A stretch of 64,000 nucleotides of DNA from Chrysogorgia sp. JL179-B06 (GCA_035772405.1 JAYKKM010000453.1:1-64000); one strand, 5' to 3'; shown: positions 1-17,624, counted from the first letter of the stretch. Notes: generated by a model from the sequence alone, not told the origin. Numbers and translations: made by a program.

Positions 1-3000
1 AGATACGACAACAAGGATAACGACGACAAAGATGATGACGAAGATAGCGACAACGAGGATAACGACGACAAAGATGATGACGAAGATAGCGACAACAAGG
101 ATGACGACGACAAAGATGATGACGAAGATAGCGACAACGAGGATACGGACGACAAAGATGATGACGAAGATAGCGACAACAAGGATGACGACGACAAAGA
201 TGATGACGAAGATAGCGACAACAAGGATGACGACGACAAAGATGATGACGAAGATAGCGACAACAAGGATGACGACGACAAAGATGATGACGAAGATAGC
301 GACAACAAGGATGACGACGACAAAGATGATGACGAAGATAGCGACAACAAGGATGACGACGACAAAGATGATGATGAAGATAGCGACAACAAGGATGACG
401 ACGACAAAGATGATGACGAAGATAGCGACAACAAGGATGACGACGACAAAGATGATGACGAAGATAGCGACAACAAGGATAACGACGACAAAGATGATGA
501 CGAAGATAGCGACAACAAGGATGACGACGACAAAGATGATGACGAAGATAGCGACAACAAGGATGACGACGACAAAGATGATGACGAAGATAGCGACAAC
601 AAGGATGACGACGACAAAGATGATGACGAAGATAGCGACAACAAGGATGACGACGACAAAGATGATGACGAAGATAGCGACAACAAGGATGACGACGACA
701 AAGATGATGACGAAGATAGCGACAACAAGGATAACGACGACAAAGATGATGACGAAGATAGCGACAACAAGGATGACGACGACAAAGATGATGACGAAGA
801 TAGCGACAACGAGGATAACGACGACAAAGATGATGACGAAGATAGCGACAACGAGGATTACGACGACAAAGATGATGACGAAGATAGCGACAACAAGGAT
901 GACGACGACAAAGATGATGACGAAGATAGCGACAAGGATGACGACGACAAAGATGATGACGAAGATAGCGACAACAAGGATGACGACGACAAAGATGATG
1001 ACGAAGATAGCGACAACAAGGATGACGACGACAAAGATGATGACGAAGATAGCGACAACAAGGATGACGACGACAAAGATGATGACGAAGATAGCGACAA
1101 CGAGGATGACGACGACAAAGATGATGACGAAGATAGCGACAACAAGGATGACGACGACAAAGATGATGACGAAGATAGCGACAACAAGGATGACGACGAC
1201 AAAGATGATGACGAAGATAGCGACAACAAGGATAACGACGACAAAGATGATGACGAAGATAGCGACAACGAGGATGACGACGACAAAGATGATGACGAAG
1301 ATAGCGACAACGAGGATGACGACGACAAAGATGATGACGAAGATAGCGACAACAAGGATGACGACGACAAAGATGATGACGAAGATAGCGACAACAAGGA
1401 TGACGACGACAAAGATGATGACGAAGATAGCGACAACAAGGATGACGACGACTAAGATGATGACCACAAAAGCGACAAGGATGACGACGACAAAGATGAT
1501 GACGAAAATAGCGACAACAAGGATGACGACGACAAAGATGATGACGAAGATAGCGACAACAAGGATGACGACGACAAAGATGATGACGAAGATAGCGACA
1601 ACAAGGATGACGACGACAAAGATGATGACGAAGATAGCGACAACAAGGATGACGACGACAAAGATGATGACGAAGATAGCGACAACAAGGATGACGACGA
1701 CAAAGATGATGACGAAGATAGCGACAACAAGGATGACGACGACAAAGATGATGACGAAGATAGCGACAACAAGGATGACGACGACAAAGATGATGACGAA
1801 GATAGCGACAACAAGGATGACGACGACAAAGATGATGACGAAGATAGCGACAACGAGGATGACGACGACAAAGATGATGACGAAGATAGCGACAACAAGG
1901 ATAACGACGACAAAGATGATGACGAAGATTGCGACAACAAGGATGACGACGACAAAGATGATGACGAAAATAGCGACAACAAGGATGACGGACGACAAAG
2001 ATGATGACGAAGATACCGACAACAAGGATGACGACGACAAAGATGATGACGAAGATAGCGACAACGAGGATAACGACGACAAAGATGATGACGAAGATAG
2101 CGACAACAAGGATGACGACGACAAAGATGATGACGAAGATAGCGACAACAAGGATGACGACGACAAAGATGATGACGAAGATAGCGACAACAAGGATGAC
2201 GACGACAAAGATGATGACGAAGATAGCGACAACGAGGATAACGACGACAAAGATGATGACGAAGATAGCGACAACAAGGATGACGACGACAAAGATGATG
2301 ACGAAGATAGCGACAACAAGGATGACGACGACAAAGATGATGACGAAGATAGCGACAACAAGGATGACGACGACAAAGATGATGACGAAGATAGCGACAA
2401 CAAGGATAACGACGACAAAGATGATGACGAAGATAGCGACAACAAGGATAACGACGACAAAGATGATGACGAAGATAGCGACAAGGATGACGACGACAAA
2501 GATGATGACGACAATAGCGACAACAAGGATAACGACGACAAAGATGATGACGAAGATGCGACAACAAGGATGACGACGACAAAGATGATGACGAAGATAG
2601 CGACACAAGGATGACGACGACAAAGATGATGACGAAGATAGCGACAACAAGGATAACGACGACAAAGATGATGACGAAGATAGCGACAACAAGGATGACG
2701 ACGACAAAGATGATGACGAAGATAGCGACAACGAGGATGACGACGACAAAGATGATGACGAAGATAGCGACAACAAGGATGATGACGACAAAGATGATGA
2801 CGAAGATAGCGACAACAAGGATGACGACGACAAAGATGATGACGAAAATAGCGACAACAAGGATGACGACGACAAAGATGATGACGAAGATAGCGACAAC
2901 AAGGATGACGACGACAAAGATGATGACGAAGATAGCGACAAGGATGACGACGACAAAGATGATGACGAAAATAGCGACAACAAGGATGACGACGACAAAG

Positions 3001-5463
3001 ATGATGACGAAGATAGCGACAACAAGGATGACGACGACAAAGATGATGACGAAGATAGCGACAACAAGGATGACGACGACAAAGATGATGACGAAGATAG
3101 CGACAACAAGGATAACGACGACAAAGATGATGACGAAGATAGCGACAACAAGGATGACGACGACAAAGATGATGACGAAGATAGCGACAACAAGGATGAC
3201 GACGACAAAGATGATGACGAAGATAGCGACAACAAGGATGACGACGACAAAGATGATGACGAAAATAGCGACAACAAGGATGACGACGACAAAGATGATG
3301 ACGAAGATAGCGACAACAAGGATGACGACGACAAAGATGATGACGAAGATAGCGACAACAAGGATGACGACGACAAAGATGATGACGAAGATAGCGACAA
3401 CAAGGATGACGACGACAAAGATGATGACGAAGATAGCGACAACAAGGATGACGACGACAAAGATGATGACGAAGATAGCGACAACGAGGATGACGACGAC
3501 AAAGATGATGACGAAGATAGCGACAACAAGGATAACGACGACAAAGATGATGACGAAGATAGCGACAACAAGGATGACGACGACAAAGATGATGACGAAG
3601 ATAGCGACAACGAGGATGACGACGACAAAGATGATGACGAAGATAGCGACAACGAGGATAACGACGACAAAGATGATGACGAAGATAGCGACAACAAGGA
3701 TGACGACGACAAAGATGATGACGAAGATAGCGACAACAAGGATGACGACGACAAAGATGATGACGAAAATAGCGACAACAAGGATGACGACGACAAAGAT
3801 GATGACGAAGATAGCGACAACAAGGATGACGACGACAAAGATGATGACGAAGATAGCGACAACAAGGATGACGACGACAAAGATGATGACGACAATAGCG
3901 ACAACAAGGATGACGACGACAAAGATGATGACGAAGATGCGACAACAAGGATGACGACGACAAAGATGATGACGAAGATAGCGACAACAAGGATGACGAC
4001 GACAAAGATGATGACGAAGATAGCGACAACAAGGATAACGACGACAAAGATGATGACGAAGATAGCGACAACAAGGATGACGACGACAAAGATGATGACG
4101 AAGATAGCGACAACGAGGATAACGACGACAAAGATGATGACGAAGATAGCGACAACAAGGATAACGACGACAAAGATGATGACGAAGATAGCGACAACAA
4201 GGATGACGACGACAAAGATGATGACGAAAATAGCGACAACAAGGATGACGACGACAAAGATGATGACGAAGATAGCGACAACAAGGATGACGACGACAAA
4301 GATGATGACGAAGATAGCGACAACGAGGATAACGACGACAAAGATGATGACGAAGATAGCGACAACAAGGATGACGACGACAAAGATGATGACGAAGATA
4401 GCGACAACGAGGATAACGACGACAAAGATGATGACGAAGATAGCGACAACAAGGATGATGACGACAATGATGATGACGAAGATAGCGACAACAAGGATGA
4501 CGATGACAAAGATGATGACGAAAATAGCGACAACAAGGATGACGACGACAAAGATGATGACGAAGATAGCGACAACAAGGATGACGACGACAAAGATGAT
4601 GACGAAGATAGCGACAACAAGGATGACGACGACAAAGATGATGACGAAGGATAGCGACAACAAGGATGACGACGACAAAGATGATGACGAAGATAGCGAC
4701 AACAAGGATGACGACGACAAAGATGATGACGAAGATAGCGACAACAAGGATGACGACGACAAAGATGATGACGAAGATAGCGACAACAAGGATAACGACG
4801 ACAAAGATGATGACGAAGATAGCGACAACAAGGATGACGACGACAAAGATGATGACGAAGATAGCGACAACAAGGATAACGACGACAAAGATGATGACGA
4901 AGATAGCGACAACAAGGATAACGACGACAAAGATGATGACGAAGATAGCGACAACAAGGATGACGACGACAAAGATGATGACGAAGATAGCGACAACAAG
5001 GATGACGACGACAAAGATGATGACGAAGATAGCGACAACAAGGATGACGACGACAAAGATGATGACGAAGATAGCGACAACGAGGATAACGACGACAAAG
5101 ATGATGACGAAGATAGCGACAACGAGGATAACGACGACAAAGATGATGACGAAGATAGCGACAACAAGGATGACGACGACAAAGATGATGACGAAGATAG
5201 TGACAACAAGGATAACGACGACAAAGAATGATGACGAAGATAGCGACAACAAGGATGACGACGACAAAGATGATGACGAAGATAGCGACAACAAGGATGA
5301 CGACGACAAAGATGATGACGAAGATAGCGACAACAAGGATGACGACGACAAAGATGATGACGAAGATAGCGACAACAAGGATTGACGACGACAAAGATGA
5401 TGACGAAAATAGCGACAAGGATGACGACGACAAAGATGATGACGAAAAATAGCGACAACAAGG

Positions 5464-6094
5464 ATGACGACGACAAAGATGATGACGAAGATAGCGACAA
5501 CAAGGATGACGACGACAAAGATGATGACGAAGCTATATAGCGACAAGGATGACGACGACAAAGATGATGACGACAATAGCGACAACAAGGATGACGACGA
5601 CAAAGATGATGACGAAGATAGCGACAACAAGGATGACGACGACAAAGATGATGACGAAGATAGCGACAACGAGGATGACGACGACAAAGATGATGACGAA
5701 GATAGCGACAACAAGGATAACGACGACAAAGATGATGACGAAGATAGCGACAACAAGGATGACGACGACAAAGATGATGACGAAGATAGCGACAACGAGG
5801 ATAACGACGACAAAGATGATGACGAAGATAGCGACAACAAGGATAACGACGACAAAGATGATGACGAAGATAGCGACAACGAGGATAACGACGACAAAGA
5901 TGATGACGAAGATAGCGACAACAAGGATGACGACGACAAAGATGATGACGAAGATAGCGACAACAAGGATGACGACGACAAAGATGATGACAAAAATAGC
6001 GACAAGGATGACGACGACAAAGATGATGACGAAAATAGCGACAACAAGGATGACGACGACAAAGATGATGACGAAGAAGCGACAACAAGGATGA
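5464..6094. repeat. Duplicated array segment, copy 1
   Basis: The rare junction GAAGCTATATAGCGACAAGG occurs at about 5529 and again at about 17062. The order of AAG/GAG, GATGAC/GATAAC and short units in the roughly 570 bp that follow is the same at both places apart from one 42/39-bp length change. This marks a copy of an array segment to a site about 11.5 kb away. Confidence 0.7.
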
Positions 6095-9000
6095 CGACGA
6101 CAAAGATGATGACGAAGATAGCGACAAGGATGACGACGACAAAGATGATGACGACAATAGCGACAACAAGGGTGACGACGACAAAGATGATGACGAAGAT
6201 AGCGACAACAAGGATGACGACGACAAAGATGATGACGAAGATAGCGACAACAAGGATGACGACGACAAAGATGATGACGAAAATAGCGACAACAAGGATG
6301 ACGACGACAAAGATGATGACGAAGATAGCGACAACAAGGATGACGACGACAAAGATGATGACGAAGATAGCGACAACAAGGATGACGACGACAAAGATGA
6401 TGACGAAGATAGCGACAACGAGGATAACGACGACAAAGATGATGACGAAGATAGCGACAACAAGGATGACGACAAAGATGATGACGAAGATAGCGACAAC
6501 GAGGATAACTACGACAAAGATGATGACGAAGATAGCGACAACAAGGATGACGACGACAAAGATGATGACGAAGATAGCGACAACAAGGATGACGACGACA
6601 AAGATGATGACGAAGATAGCGACAACGAGGATGACGACGACAAAGATGATGACGAAGATAGCGACAACAAGGATAACGACAACAAAGATGATGACGAAGA
6701 TAGCGACAACAAGGATAACGACGACAAAGATGATGACGAAGATAGCGACAAGGATGACGACGACAAAGATGATGACGAAGATAGCGACAACAAGGATGAC
6801 GACGACAAAGATGATGACGAAGATAGCGACAACAAGGATGACGACGACAAAGATGATGACGAAGATAGCGACAACAAGGATGACGACGACAAAGATGATG
6901 ACGAAGATAGCGACAACAAGGATGACGACGACAAAGATGATGACGAAGATAGCGACAACGAGGATGACGACGACAAAGATGATGACGAAGATAGCGACAA
7001 CAAGGATGACGACGACAAAGATGATGACGAAGATAGCGACAACAAGGATGACGACGACAAAGATGATGACGAAGATAGCGACAACAAGGATGAGGACGAC
7101 AAAGATGATGACGAAGATAGCGACAACAAGGATGACGACGACAAAGATGATGACGAAGATACCGACAACGAGGATAACGACGACAAAGATGATGACAAAG
7201 ATGATGACGAAGATAGCGACAACGAGGATAACGACGACAAAGATGATGACGAAGATAGCGACAGCAAGGATGACGACGACAAAGATGACGAAGATGCGAC
7301 AACGAGGATAACGACGACAAAGATGATGACGAAGATAGCGACAACAAGGATGACGACGACAAAGATGATGACGAAGATAGCGACAACAAGGATGACGACG
7401 ACAAAGATGATGACGAAGATAGCGACAACGAGGATAACGACGACAAAGATGATGACGAAGATAACGACAACAAGGATTACGACGACAAAGATGATGACGA
7501 AGATAGCGACAACGAGGATAACGACGACAAAGATGATGACGAAGATAGCGACAAGGATGACGACGACAAAGATGATGACGAAGATAGCGACAACAAGGAT
7601 GACGACGACAAAGATGATGACGAAGATAGCGACAACAAGGATGACGACGACAAAGATGATGACGAAGATAGCGACAACAAGGATGACGTCGACAAAGATG
7701 ATGACGAAGATAGCGACAACAAGGATGACGACGACAAAGATGATGACGAAGATAGCGACAACAAGGATGACGACGACAAAGATGATGACGAACATAGCGA
7801 CAACAAGGATGACGACGACAAAGATGATGACGAAGATAGCGACAACAAGGATAACGACGACAAAGATGATGACGAAGATAGGGACAACAAGGATGACCAC
7901 GACAAAGATGATGACGAAGATAGCGACAACGAGGATAACGACGACAAAGATGATGACGAAGATAGCGACAAGGATGACGACGACAAAGATGATGACGAAG
8001 ATAGCGACAACAAGGATTACGACGACAAAGATGATGACGAAGATAGCGACAACAAGGATAACGACGACAAAGATGATGACGAAGATAGCGACAAGGATGA
8101 CGACGACAAAGATGATGACGAAGATAGCGACAAGGATGACGACGACAAAGATGATGACGAAGATAGCGACAAGGATGACGACGACAAAGATGATGACGAA
8201 GATAGCGACAAGGATGACGACGACAAAGATGATGACGAAGATAGCGAGAACAAGGATGACGACGACAAAGATGATGACGAACATAGCGACAACAAGGATG
8301 ACGACGACGAAGATAGCGACAACAAGGATGACGACGACAAAGATGATGACGAAGATAGCGACAACAAGGATAACGACGACAAAGATGATGACGAAGATAG
8401 CGACAACAAGGATGACGACGACAAAGACGATGACGAAGATAGCGACAACGAGGATGACGACGACAAAGATGATGACGAAGATAGCGACAACAAGGATGAC
8501 GACGACAAAGATGATGACGAAGATAGCGACAACAAGGATAACGACGACAAAGATGATGACGAAGATAGCGACAACAAGGATGACGACGACAAAGATGATG
8601 ACGAAGATAGCGACAACAAGTATGACGACGACAAAGATGATGACGAAGATAGCGACAACAAGGATGACGACGACAAAGATGATGACGAAGATAGCGACAA
8701 CAAGGATGACGACGACAAAAGATGATGACGAAAATAGCGACAACAAGGATGACGACGACAAAGATGATGACGAAAATAGCGACAACAAGGATGACGACGA
8801 CAAAGATGATGACGAAGATAGCGACAACAAGGATAACGACGACAAAGATGATGACGAAGATAGCGACAAGGATGACGACGACAAAGATGATGACGACAAT
8901 AGCGACAACAAGGATGACGACGACAAAGATGATGACGAAGATGGCGACAACAAGGATGACGACGACAAAGATGATGACGAAGATAGCGAACAACAAGGAT

Positions 9001-12000
9001 GACGACGACAAAGATGATGACGAAGATAGCGACAACAAGGATAACGACGACAAAGATGATGACGAAGATAGCGACAACAAGGATGACGACGACAAAGATG
9101 ATAACGAAGATAGCGACAACGAGGATAACGACGACAAAGATGATGACGAAGATAGCGACAACAAGGATAACGACGACAAAGATGATGACGAAGATAGCGA
9201 CAACAAGGATGACGACGACAAAGATGATGACGAAGATAGCGACAACGAGGATAACGACGACAAAGATGATGGCGAAGATAGCGACAACAAGGATGACGAC
9301 GACAAAGATGATGACGAAGTAGCGACAACAAGGATGACGACGACAAAGATGATGACGAAGATAGCGACAACGAGGATAACGACGACAAAGATGATGACGA
9401 AGATAAGCGACAACAAGGATAACGACGACAAAGATGATGACGAAGATAGCGACAACAAGGATAACGACGACAAAGATGATGACGAAGATAGCGACAACGA
9501 GGATAACGACGACAAAGATAATGACGAAGATAGCGACAACAAGGATAACGACGACAAAGATGATGACGAAGATAGCGACAACGAGGATGACGACGACAAA
9601 GATGATGACGAAGATAGCGACAACAAGGATGACGACGACAAAGATGATGACGAAGATAGCGACAACAAGGATGACGACGACAAAGATGATGACGAAGATA
9701 GCGACAACAAGGATAACGACGACAAAGATGATGACGAAGATAGCGACAACAAGGATGACGACGACAAAGATGATAACGAAGATAGCGACAACGAGGATAA
9801 CGACGACAAAGATGATGACGAAGATAGCGACAACAAGGATAACGACGACAAAGATGATGACGAAGATAGCGACAACAAGGATGACGACGACAAAGATGAT
9901 GACGAAGATAGCGACAACGAGGATAACGACGACAAAGATGATGACGAAGATAGCGACAACAAGGATGACGACGACAAAGATGATGACGAAGTAGCGACAA
10001 CAAGGATGACGACGACAAAGATGATGACGAAGATAGCGACAACGAGGATAACGACGACAAAGATGATGACGAAGATAGCGACAACAAGGATGACGACGAC
10101 AAAGATGATGACGAAGATAGCGACAACAAGGATGACGACGACAAAGATGATGACGAAGATAGCGACAACAAGGATAACGACGACAAAGATGATGACGAAG
10201 ATAGCGACAACAAGGATGACGACGACAAAGATGATGACGAAGATAGCGACAACAAGGATGAACGACGACAAAGATGATGACGAAGATAGCGACAACGAGG
10301 ATAACGACGACAAAGATGATGACGAAGATAGCGACAACAAGGATGACGACGACAAAGATGATGACGAAGATAGCGGACAACAAGGATGACGACGACAAAG
10401 ATGATGACGAAGATAGCGACAACAAGGATAACGACGACAAAGATGATGACGAAGATAGCGACAACGAGGATAACGACGACAAAGATGATGACGAAGATAG
10501 CGACAACAAGGATGACGACGACAAAGATGATGACGAAGATAGCGACAAGGATGACGACGACAAAGATGATGACGAAGATAGCGACAACAAGGATAACGAC
10601 GACAAAGATGATGACGAAGATAGCGACAACGAGGATAACGACGACAAAGATGATGACGAAGATAGCGACAACAAGGATGACGACGACAAAGATGATGACG
10701 AAGATAGCGACAACAAGGATAACGACGACAAAGATGATGACGAAGATAGCGACAAGGATAACGACGACAAAGATGATGACGAAGATAGCGACAACAAGGA
10801 TAACGACGACAAAGATGATGACGAAGATAGCGACAACAAGGATAACGACGACAAAGATGATGACGAAGATAGCGACAACGAGGATAACGACGACAAAGAT
10901 AATGACGAAGATAGCGACAACAAGGATAACGACGACAAAGATGATGACGAAGATAGCGACAACGAGGATAACGACGACAAAGATGATGACGAAGATAGCG
11001 ACAACGAGGATAACGACGACAAAGATGATGACGAAGATAGCGACAACAAGGATGATGACGACAAAGATGATGACGAAGATAGCGACAACAAGGATGACGA
11101 CGACAAAGATGATGAGGAAGATAGCGACAACGAGGATAACGACGACAAAGATGATGACGAAGATAGCGACAAAGGATGACGACGACAAAGATGATGACGA
11201 AGATAGCGACAACAAGGATGACGACGACAAAGATGATGACGAAGATAGCGACAACAAGGATGACGACGACAAAGATGATGACGAAGATAGCGACAACAAG
11301 GATGACGACGACAAAGATGATGACGAAGATAGCGACAACAAGGATGACGACGACAAAGATGATGACGAAGATAGCGACAACAAGGATGACGACGACAAAG
11401 ATGATGACGAATATAGCGACAACGAGGATGACGACGACAAAGATGATGACGAAGATCGCTATCTTCGAGGATGACGACGACAAAGATGATGACGAAGATA
11501 GCGACAACAAGGATGACGACGACAAAGATGATGACGAAGATAGCGACAACAAGGATAACGACGACAAAGATGATGACGAAGATAGCGACAACGAGGATGA
11601 CGACGACAAAGATGATGACGAAGATAGCGACAACGAGGATGACGACGACAAAGATGATGACGAAGATAGCGACAACAAGGATGACGACGACAAAGATGAT
11701 GACGAAGATAGCGACAACAAGGATAACGACGACAAAGATGATGACGAAGATAGCGACAACAAGGATGACGACGAAGATAGCGACAACAAGTATGACGACG
11801 ACAAAGATGATGACGAAGATAGCGACAACAAGGATGACGACGACAAAGATGATGACGAAGATAGCGACAACAAGGATGACGACGACAAAGATGATGACAA
11901 CAATAGCGACAAGGATGACGACGACAAAGATGATGACGAAAATAGCGACAACAAGGATGACGACGACAAAGATGATGACGAAGATAGCGACAACAAGGAT

Positions 12001-15000
12001 GACGACGACAAAGATGATGACGAAGATAGCGACAACAAGGATAACGACGACAAAGATGATGACGAAGATAGCGACAACAAGGATGACGACGACAAAGATG
12101 ATGACGAAGATAGCGACAACAAGGATAACGACGACAAAGATGATGACGAAGATAGCGACAACGAGGATAACGACGACAAAGATGATGACGAAGATAGCGA
12201 CAACAAGGATGACGACGACAAAGATGATGACGAAAAGATAGCGACAACGAGGATAACGACGACAAAGATGATGACGAAGATAGCGACAACGAGGATAACG
12301 ACGACAAAGATGATGACGAAGATAGCGACAACGAGGATAACGACGACAAAGATGATGACGAAGATAGCGACAACAAGGATAGCGACAACAAGGATGACGA
12401 CGACAAAGATGATGACGAAGATAGCGACAACAAGGATAACGACGACAAAGATGATGACGAAGATAGCGACAAGGATAGCGACGACAAAGATGATGACGAA
12501 GATAGCGACAACAAGGATAACGACGACAAAGATGATGACGAAGATAGCGACAACAAGGATGACGACGACAAAGATGATGACGAAGATAGCGACAACAAGG
12601 ATGACGACGACAAAGATGATGAGGAAGATAGCGACAACGAGGATGACGACGACAAAGATGATGACGAAGATAGCGACAACGAGGATGACGACGACAAAGA
12701 TGATGACGAAGATAGCGACAACAAGGATGACGACGACAAAGATGATGACGAAGATAGCGACAACAAGGATAACGACGACAAAGATGATGACGAAGATAGC
12801 GACAACAAGGATGACGACGACAAAGATGATGACGAAGATAGCGACAACAAGGATGACGACGACAAAGATGATGACGAAGATAGCGACAACGAGGATGACG
12901 ACGACAAAGATGATGACGAAGATTGCGACAACGAGGATAACGACGACAAAGATGATGACGAAGATAGCGACAAGGATAACGACGACAAAGATGATGACGA
13001 AGATAGCGACAACAAGGATGACGACGACAAAGATGATGACGAAGATAGCGACAACGAGGATGACGACGACAAAGATGATGACGAAGATAGCGACAACGAG
13101 GATGACGACGACAAAGATGATGACGAAGATAGCGACAACGAGGATAACGACGACAAAGATGATGACGAAGATAGCGACAACGAGGATAACGACGACAAAG
13201 ATGATGACGAAGATAGCGACAACGAGGATAACGACGACAAAGATGATGACGAAGATAGCGACAACAAGGATGACGACGACAAAGATGATGACGAAGATAG
13301 CGACAACAAGGATGACGACGACAAAGATGATGACAAAAATAGCGACAACTAGGATGACAACGACAAAGATGATGACGAAGATAGCGACAACAAGGATGAC
13401 GACGACAAAGATGATGACGAAGATAGCGACAACAAGGATGACGACGACAAAGATGATGACGAAGATAGCGACAAGGATGACGACGACAAAGATGATGACG
13501 ACAATAGCGACAACAAGGATGACGACGACAAAGATGATGACGAACATAGCGACAACAAGGATGACGACGACAAAGATGATGACGAAGATAGCGACAACAA
13601 GGATGACGACGACAAAGATGATGACGAAGATAGCGACAACAAGGATGACGACGACAAAGATGATGACGAAGATAGCGACAACAAGGATGACGACGACAAA
13701 GATGATGACGAAGATAGCGACAACGAGGATAACGACGACAAAGATGATGACGAAGATAGCGACAACAAGGATAACGACGACAAAGATGATGACGAAGATT
13801 GCGACAACAAGGATGACGACGACAAAGATGATGACGAAAATAGCGACAACAAGGATGACGACGACAAAGATGATGACGAAGATACCGACAACAAGGATGA
13901 CGACGACAAAGATGATGACGAAGATAGCGACAACGAGGATAACGACGACAAAGATGATGACGAAGATAGCGACAACAAGGATGACGACGACAAAGATGAT
14001 GACGAAGATAGCGACAACAAGGATGACGACGACAAAGATGATGACGAAGATAGCGACAACAAGGATGACGACGACAAAGATGATGACGAAGATAGCGACA
14101 ACGAGGATAACGACGACAAAGATGATGACGAAGATAGCGACAACAAGGATGATGACGACAAAGATGATGACGAAGATAGCGACAACAAGGATGACGATGA
14201 CAAAGATGATGACGAAAATAGCGACAACAAGGATGACGACGACAAAGATGATGACGAAGATAGCGACAACAAGGATGACGACGACAAAGATGATGACGAA
14301 GATAGCGACAAGGATGACGACGACAAAGATGATGACGACAATAGCGACAACAAGGATGACGACGACAAAGATGATGACGAAGATGCGACAACAAGGATGA
14401 CGACGACAAAGATGATGACGAAGATAGCGACAACAAGGATGACGACGACAAAGATGATGACGAAGATTGCGACAACAAGGATAACGACGACAAAGATGAT
14501 CACGAAGATAGCGACAACAAGGATGACGACGACAAAGATGATGACGAAGATAGCGACAACAAGGATGACGACGACAAAGATGATGACGAAGATAGCGACA
14601 AGGATGACGACGACAAAGATGATGACGACAATAGCGACAACAAGGATGACGACGACAAAGATGATGACGACAATAGCGACAACAAGGATGACGACGACAA
14701 AGATGATGACGAAGATAGCGACAACAAGGATGACGACGACAAAGATGATGACGAAGATAGCGACAACAAGGATGACGACGACAAAGATGATGACGAAGAT
14801 AGCGACAACAAGGATAACGACGACAAAGATGATGACGAAGATAGCGACAACAAGGATGACGACGACAAAGATGATGACGAAGATAGCGACAACGAGGATA
14901 ACGACGACAAAGATGATGACGAAGATAGCGACAACAAGGATGATGACGACAAAGATGATGACGAAGATAGCGACAACAAGGATGACGATGACAAAGATGA

Positions 15001-16989
15001 TGACGAAAATAGCGACAACAAGGATGACGACGACAAAGATGATGACGAAGATAGCGACAAGGATGACGACGACAAAGATGATGACGACAATAGCGACAAC
15101 AAGGATGACGACGACAAAGATGATGACGAAGATGCGACAACAAGGATGACGACGACAAAGATGATGACGAAGATAGCGACAACAAGGATGACGACGACAA
15201 AGATGATGACGAAGATAGCGACAACAAGGATAACGACGACAAAGATGATGACGAAGATAGCGACAACAAGGATGACGACGACAAAGATGATGACGAAGAT
15301 AGCGACAACGAGGATAACGACGACAAAGATGATGACGAAGATAGCGACAACAAGGATAACGACGACAAAGATGATGACGAAGATAGCGACAACAAGGATG
15401 ACGACGACAAAGATGATGACGAAAATAGCGACAACAAGGATGACGACGACAAAGATGATGACGAAGATAGCGACAACAAGGATGACGACGACAAAGATGA
15501 TGACGAAGATAGCGACAACGAGGATAACGACGACAAAGATGATGACGAAGATAGCGACAACAAGGATGACGACGACAAAGATGATGACGAAGATAGCGAC
15601 AACGAGGATAACGACGACAAAGATGATGACGAAGATAGCGACAACAAGGATGATGACGACAAAGATGATGACGAAGATAGCGACAACAAGGATGACGATG
15701 ACAAAGATGATGACGAAAATAGCGACAACAAGGATGACGACGACAAAGATGATGACGAAGATAGCGACAACAAGGATGACGACGACAAAGATGATGACGA
15801 AGATAGCGACAAGGATGACGACGACAAAGATGATGACGACAATAGCGACAACAAGGATGACGACGACAAAGATGATGACGAAGATGCGACAACAAGGATG
15901 ACGACGACAAAGATGATGACGAAGATAGCGACAACAAGGATGACGACGACAAAGATGATGACGAAGATAGCGACAACAAGGATAACGACGACAAAGATGA
16001 TGACGAAGATAGCGACAACAAGGATGACGACGACAAAGATGATGACGAAGATAGCGACAACGAGGATAACGACGACAAAGATGATGACGAAGATAGCGAC
16101 AACAAGGATAACGACGACAAAGATGATGACGAAGATAGCGACAACAAGGATGACGACGACAAAGATGATGACGAAAATAGCGACAACAAGGATGACGACG
16201 ACAAAGATGATGACGAAGATGCGACAACAAGGATGACGACGACAAAGATGATGACGAAGATAGCGACAACAAGGATGACGACGACAAAGATGATGACGAA
16301 GATAGCGACAACAAGGATAACAACGACAAAGATGATGACGAAGATAGCGACAACAAGGATGACGACGACAAAGATGATGACGAAGATAGCGACAACGAGG
16401 ATAACGACGACAAAGATGAGTACGAAGATAGCGACAACAAGGATAACGACGACAAAGATGATGACGAAGATAGCGACAACAAGGATGACGACGACAAAGA
16501 TGATGACGAAGATTGCGACAACAAGGATGATGACGACAAAGATGATGACGAAGATAGCGACAACAAGGATGACGACGACAAAGATGATGACGAAGATACC
16601 GACAACGAGGAAACGACGACAAAGATGATGACAAAGATGATGACGAAGATAGCGACAACGAGGATAACGACGACAAAGATGATGACGAAGATAGCGACAA
16701 CAAGGATGACGACGACAAAGATGATGACGAAGATAGTGACAACAAGGATAACGACGACAAAGATGATGACGAAGATAGCGACAACAAGGATGACGACGAC
16801 AAAGATGATGACGAAGATAGCGACAACAAGGATGACGACGACAAAGATGATGACGAAGATAGCGACAACAAGGATGACGACGACAAAGATGATGACGAAG
16901 ATAGCGACAACAAGGATGACGACGACAAAGATGATGACAAAAATAGCGACAAGGATGACGACGACAAAGATGATGACGAAAATAGCGAC

Positions 16990-17624
16990 AACAAGGATGA
17001 CGACGACAAAGATGATGACGAAGATAGCGACAACAAGGATGACGACGACAAAGATGATGACGAAGCTATATAGCGACAAGGATGACGACGACAAAGATGA
17101 TGACGACAATAGCGACAACAAGGATGACGACGACAAAGATGATGACGAAGATAGCGACAACAAGGATGACGACGACAAAGATGATGACGAAGATAGCGAC
17201 AACGAGGATGACGACGACAAAGATGATGACGAAGATAGCGACAACAAGGATAACGACGACAAAGATGATGACGAAGATAGCGACAACAAGGATGACGACG
17301 ACAAAGATGATGACGAAGATAGCGACAACGAGGATAACGACGACAAAGATGATGACGAAGATAGCGACAACAAGGATAACGACGACAAAGATGATGACGA
17401 AGATAGCGACAACGAGGATAACGACGACAAAGATGATGACGAAGATAGCGACAAGGATGACGACGACAAAGATGATGACGAAGATAGCGACAACAAGGAT
17501 GACGACGACAAAGATGATGACAAAAATAGCGACAAGGATGACGACGACAAAGATGATGACGAAAATAGCGACAACAAGGATGACGACGACAAAGATGATG
17601 ACGAAGAAGCGACAACGAGGATAA
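16990..17624. repeat. Duplicated array segment, copy 2
   Basis: Counterpart of the segment at 5464-6094. It carries the same CTATATAG junction and nearly the same variant order, with one 39-bp unit where the other copy has 42 bp. Confidence 0.7.
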
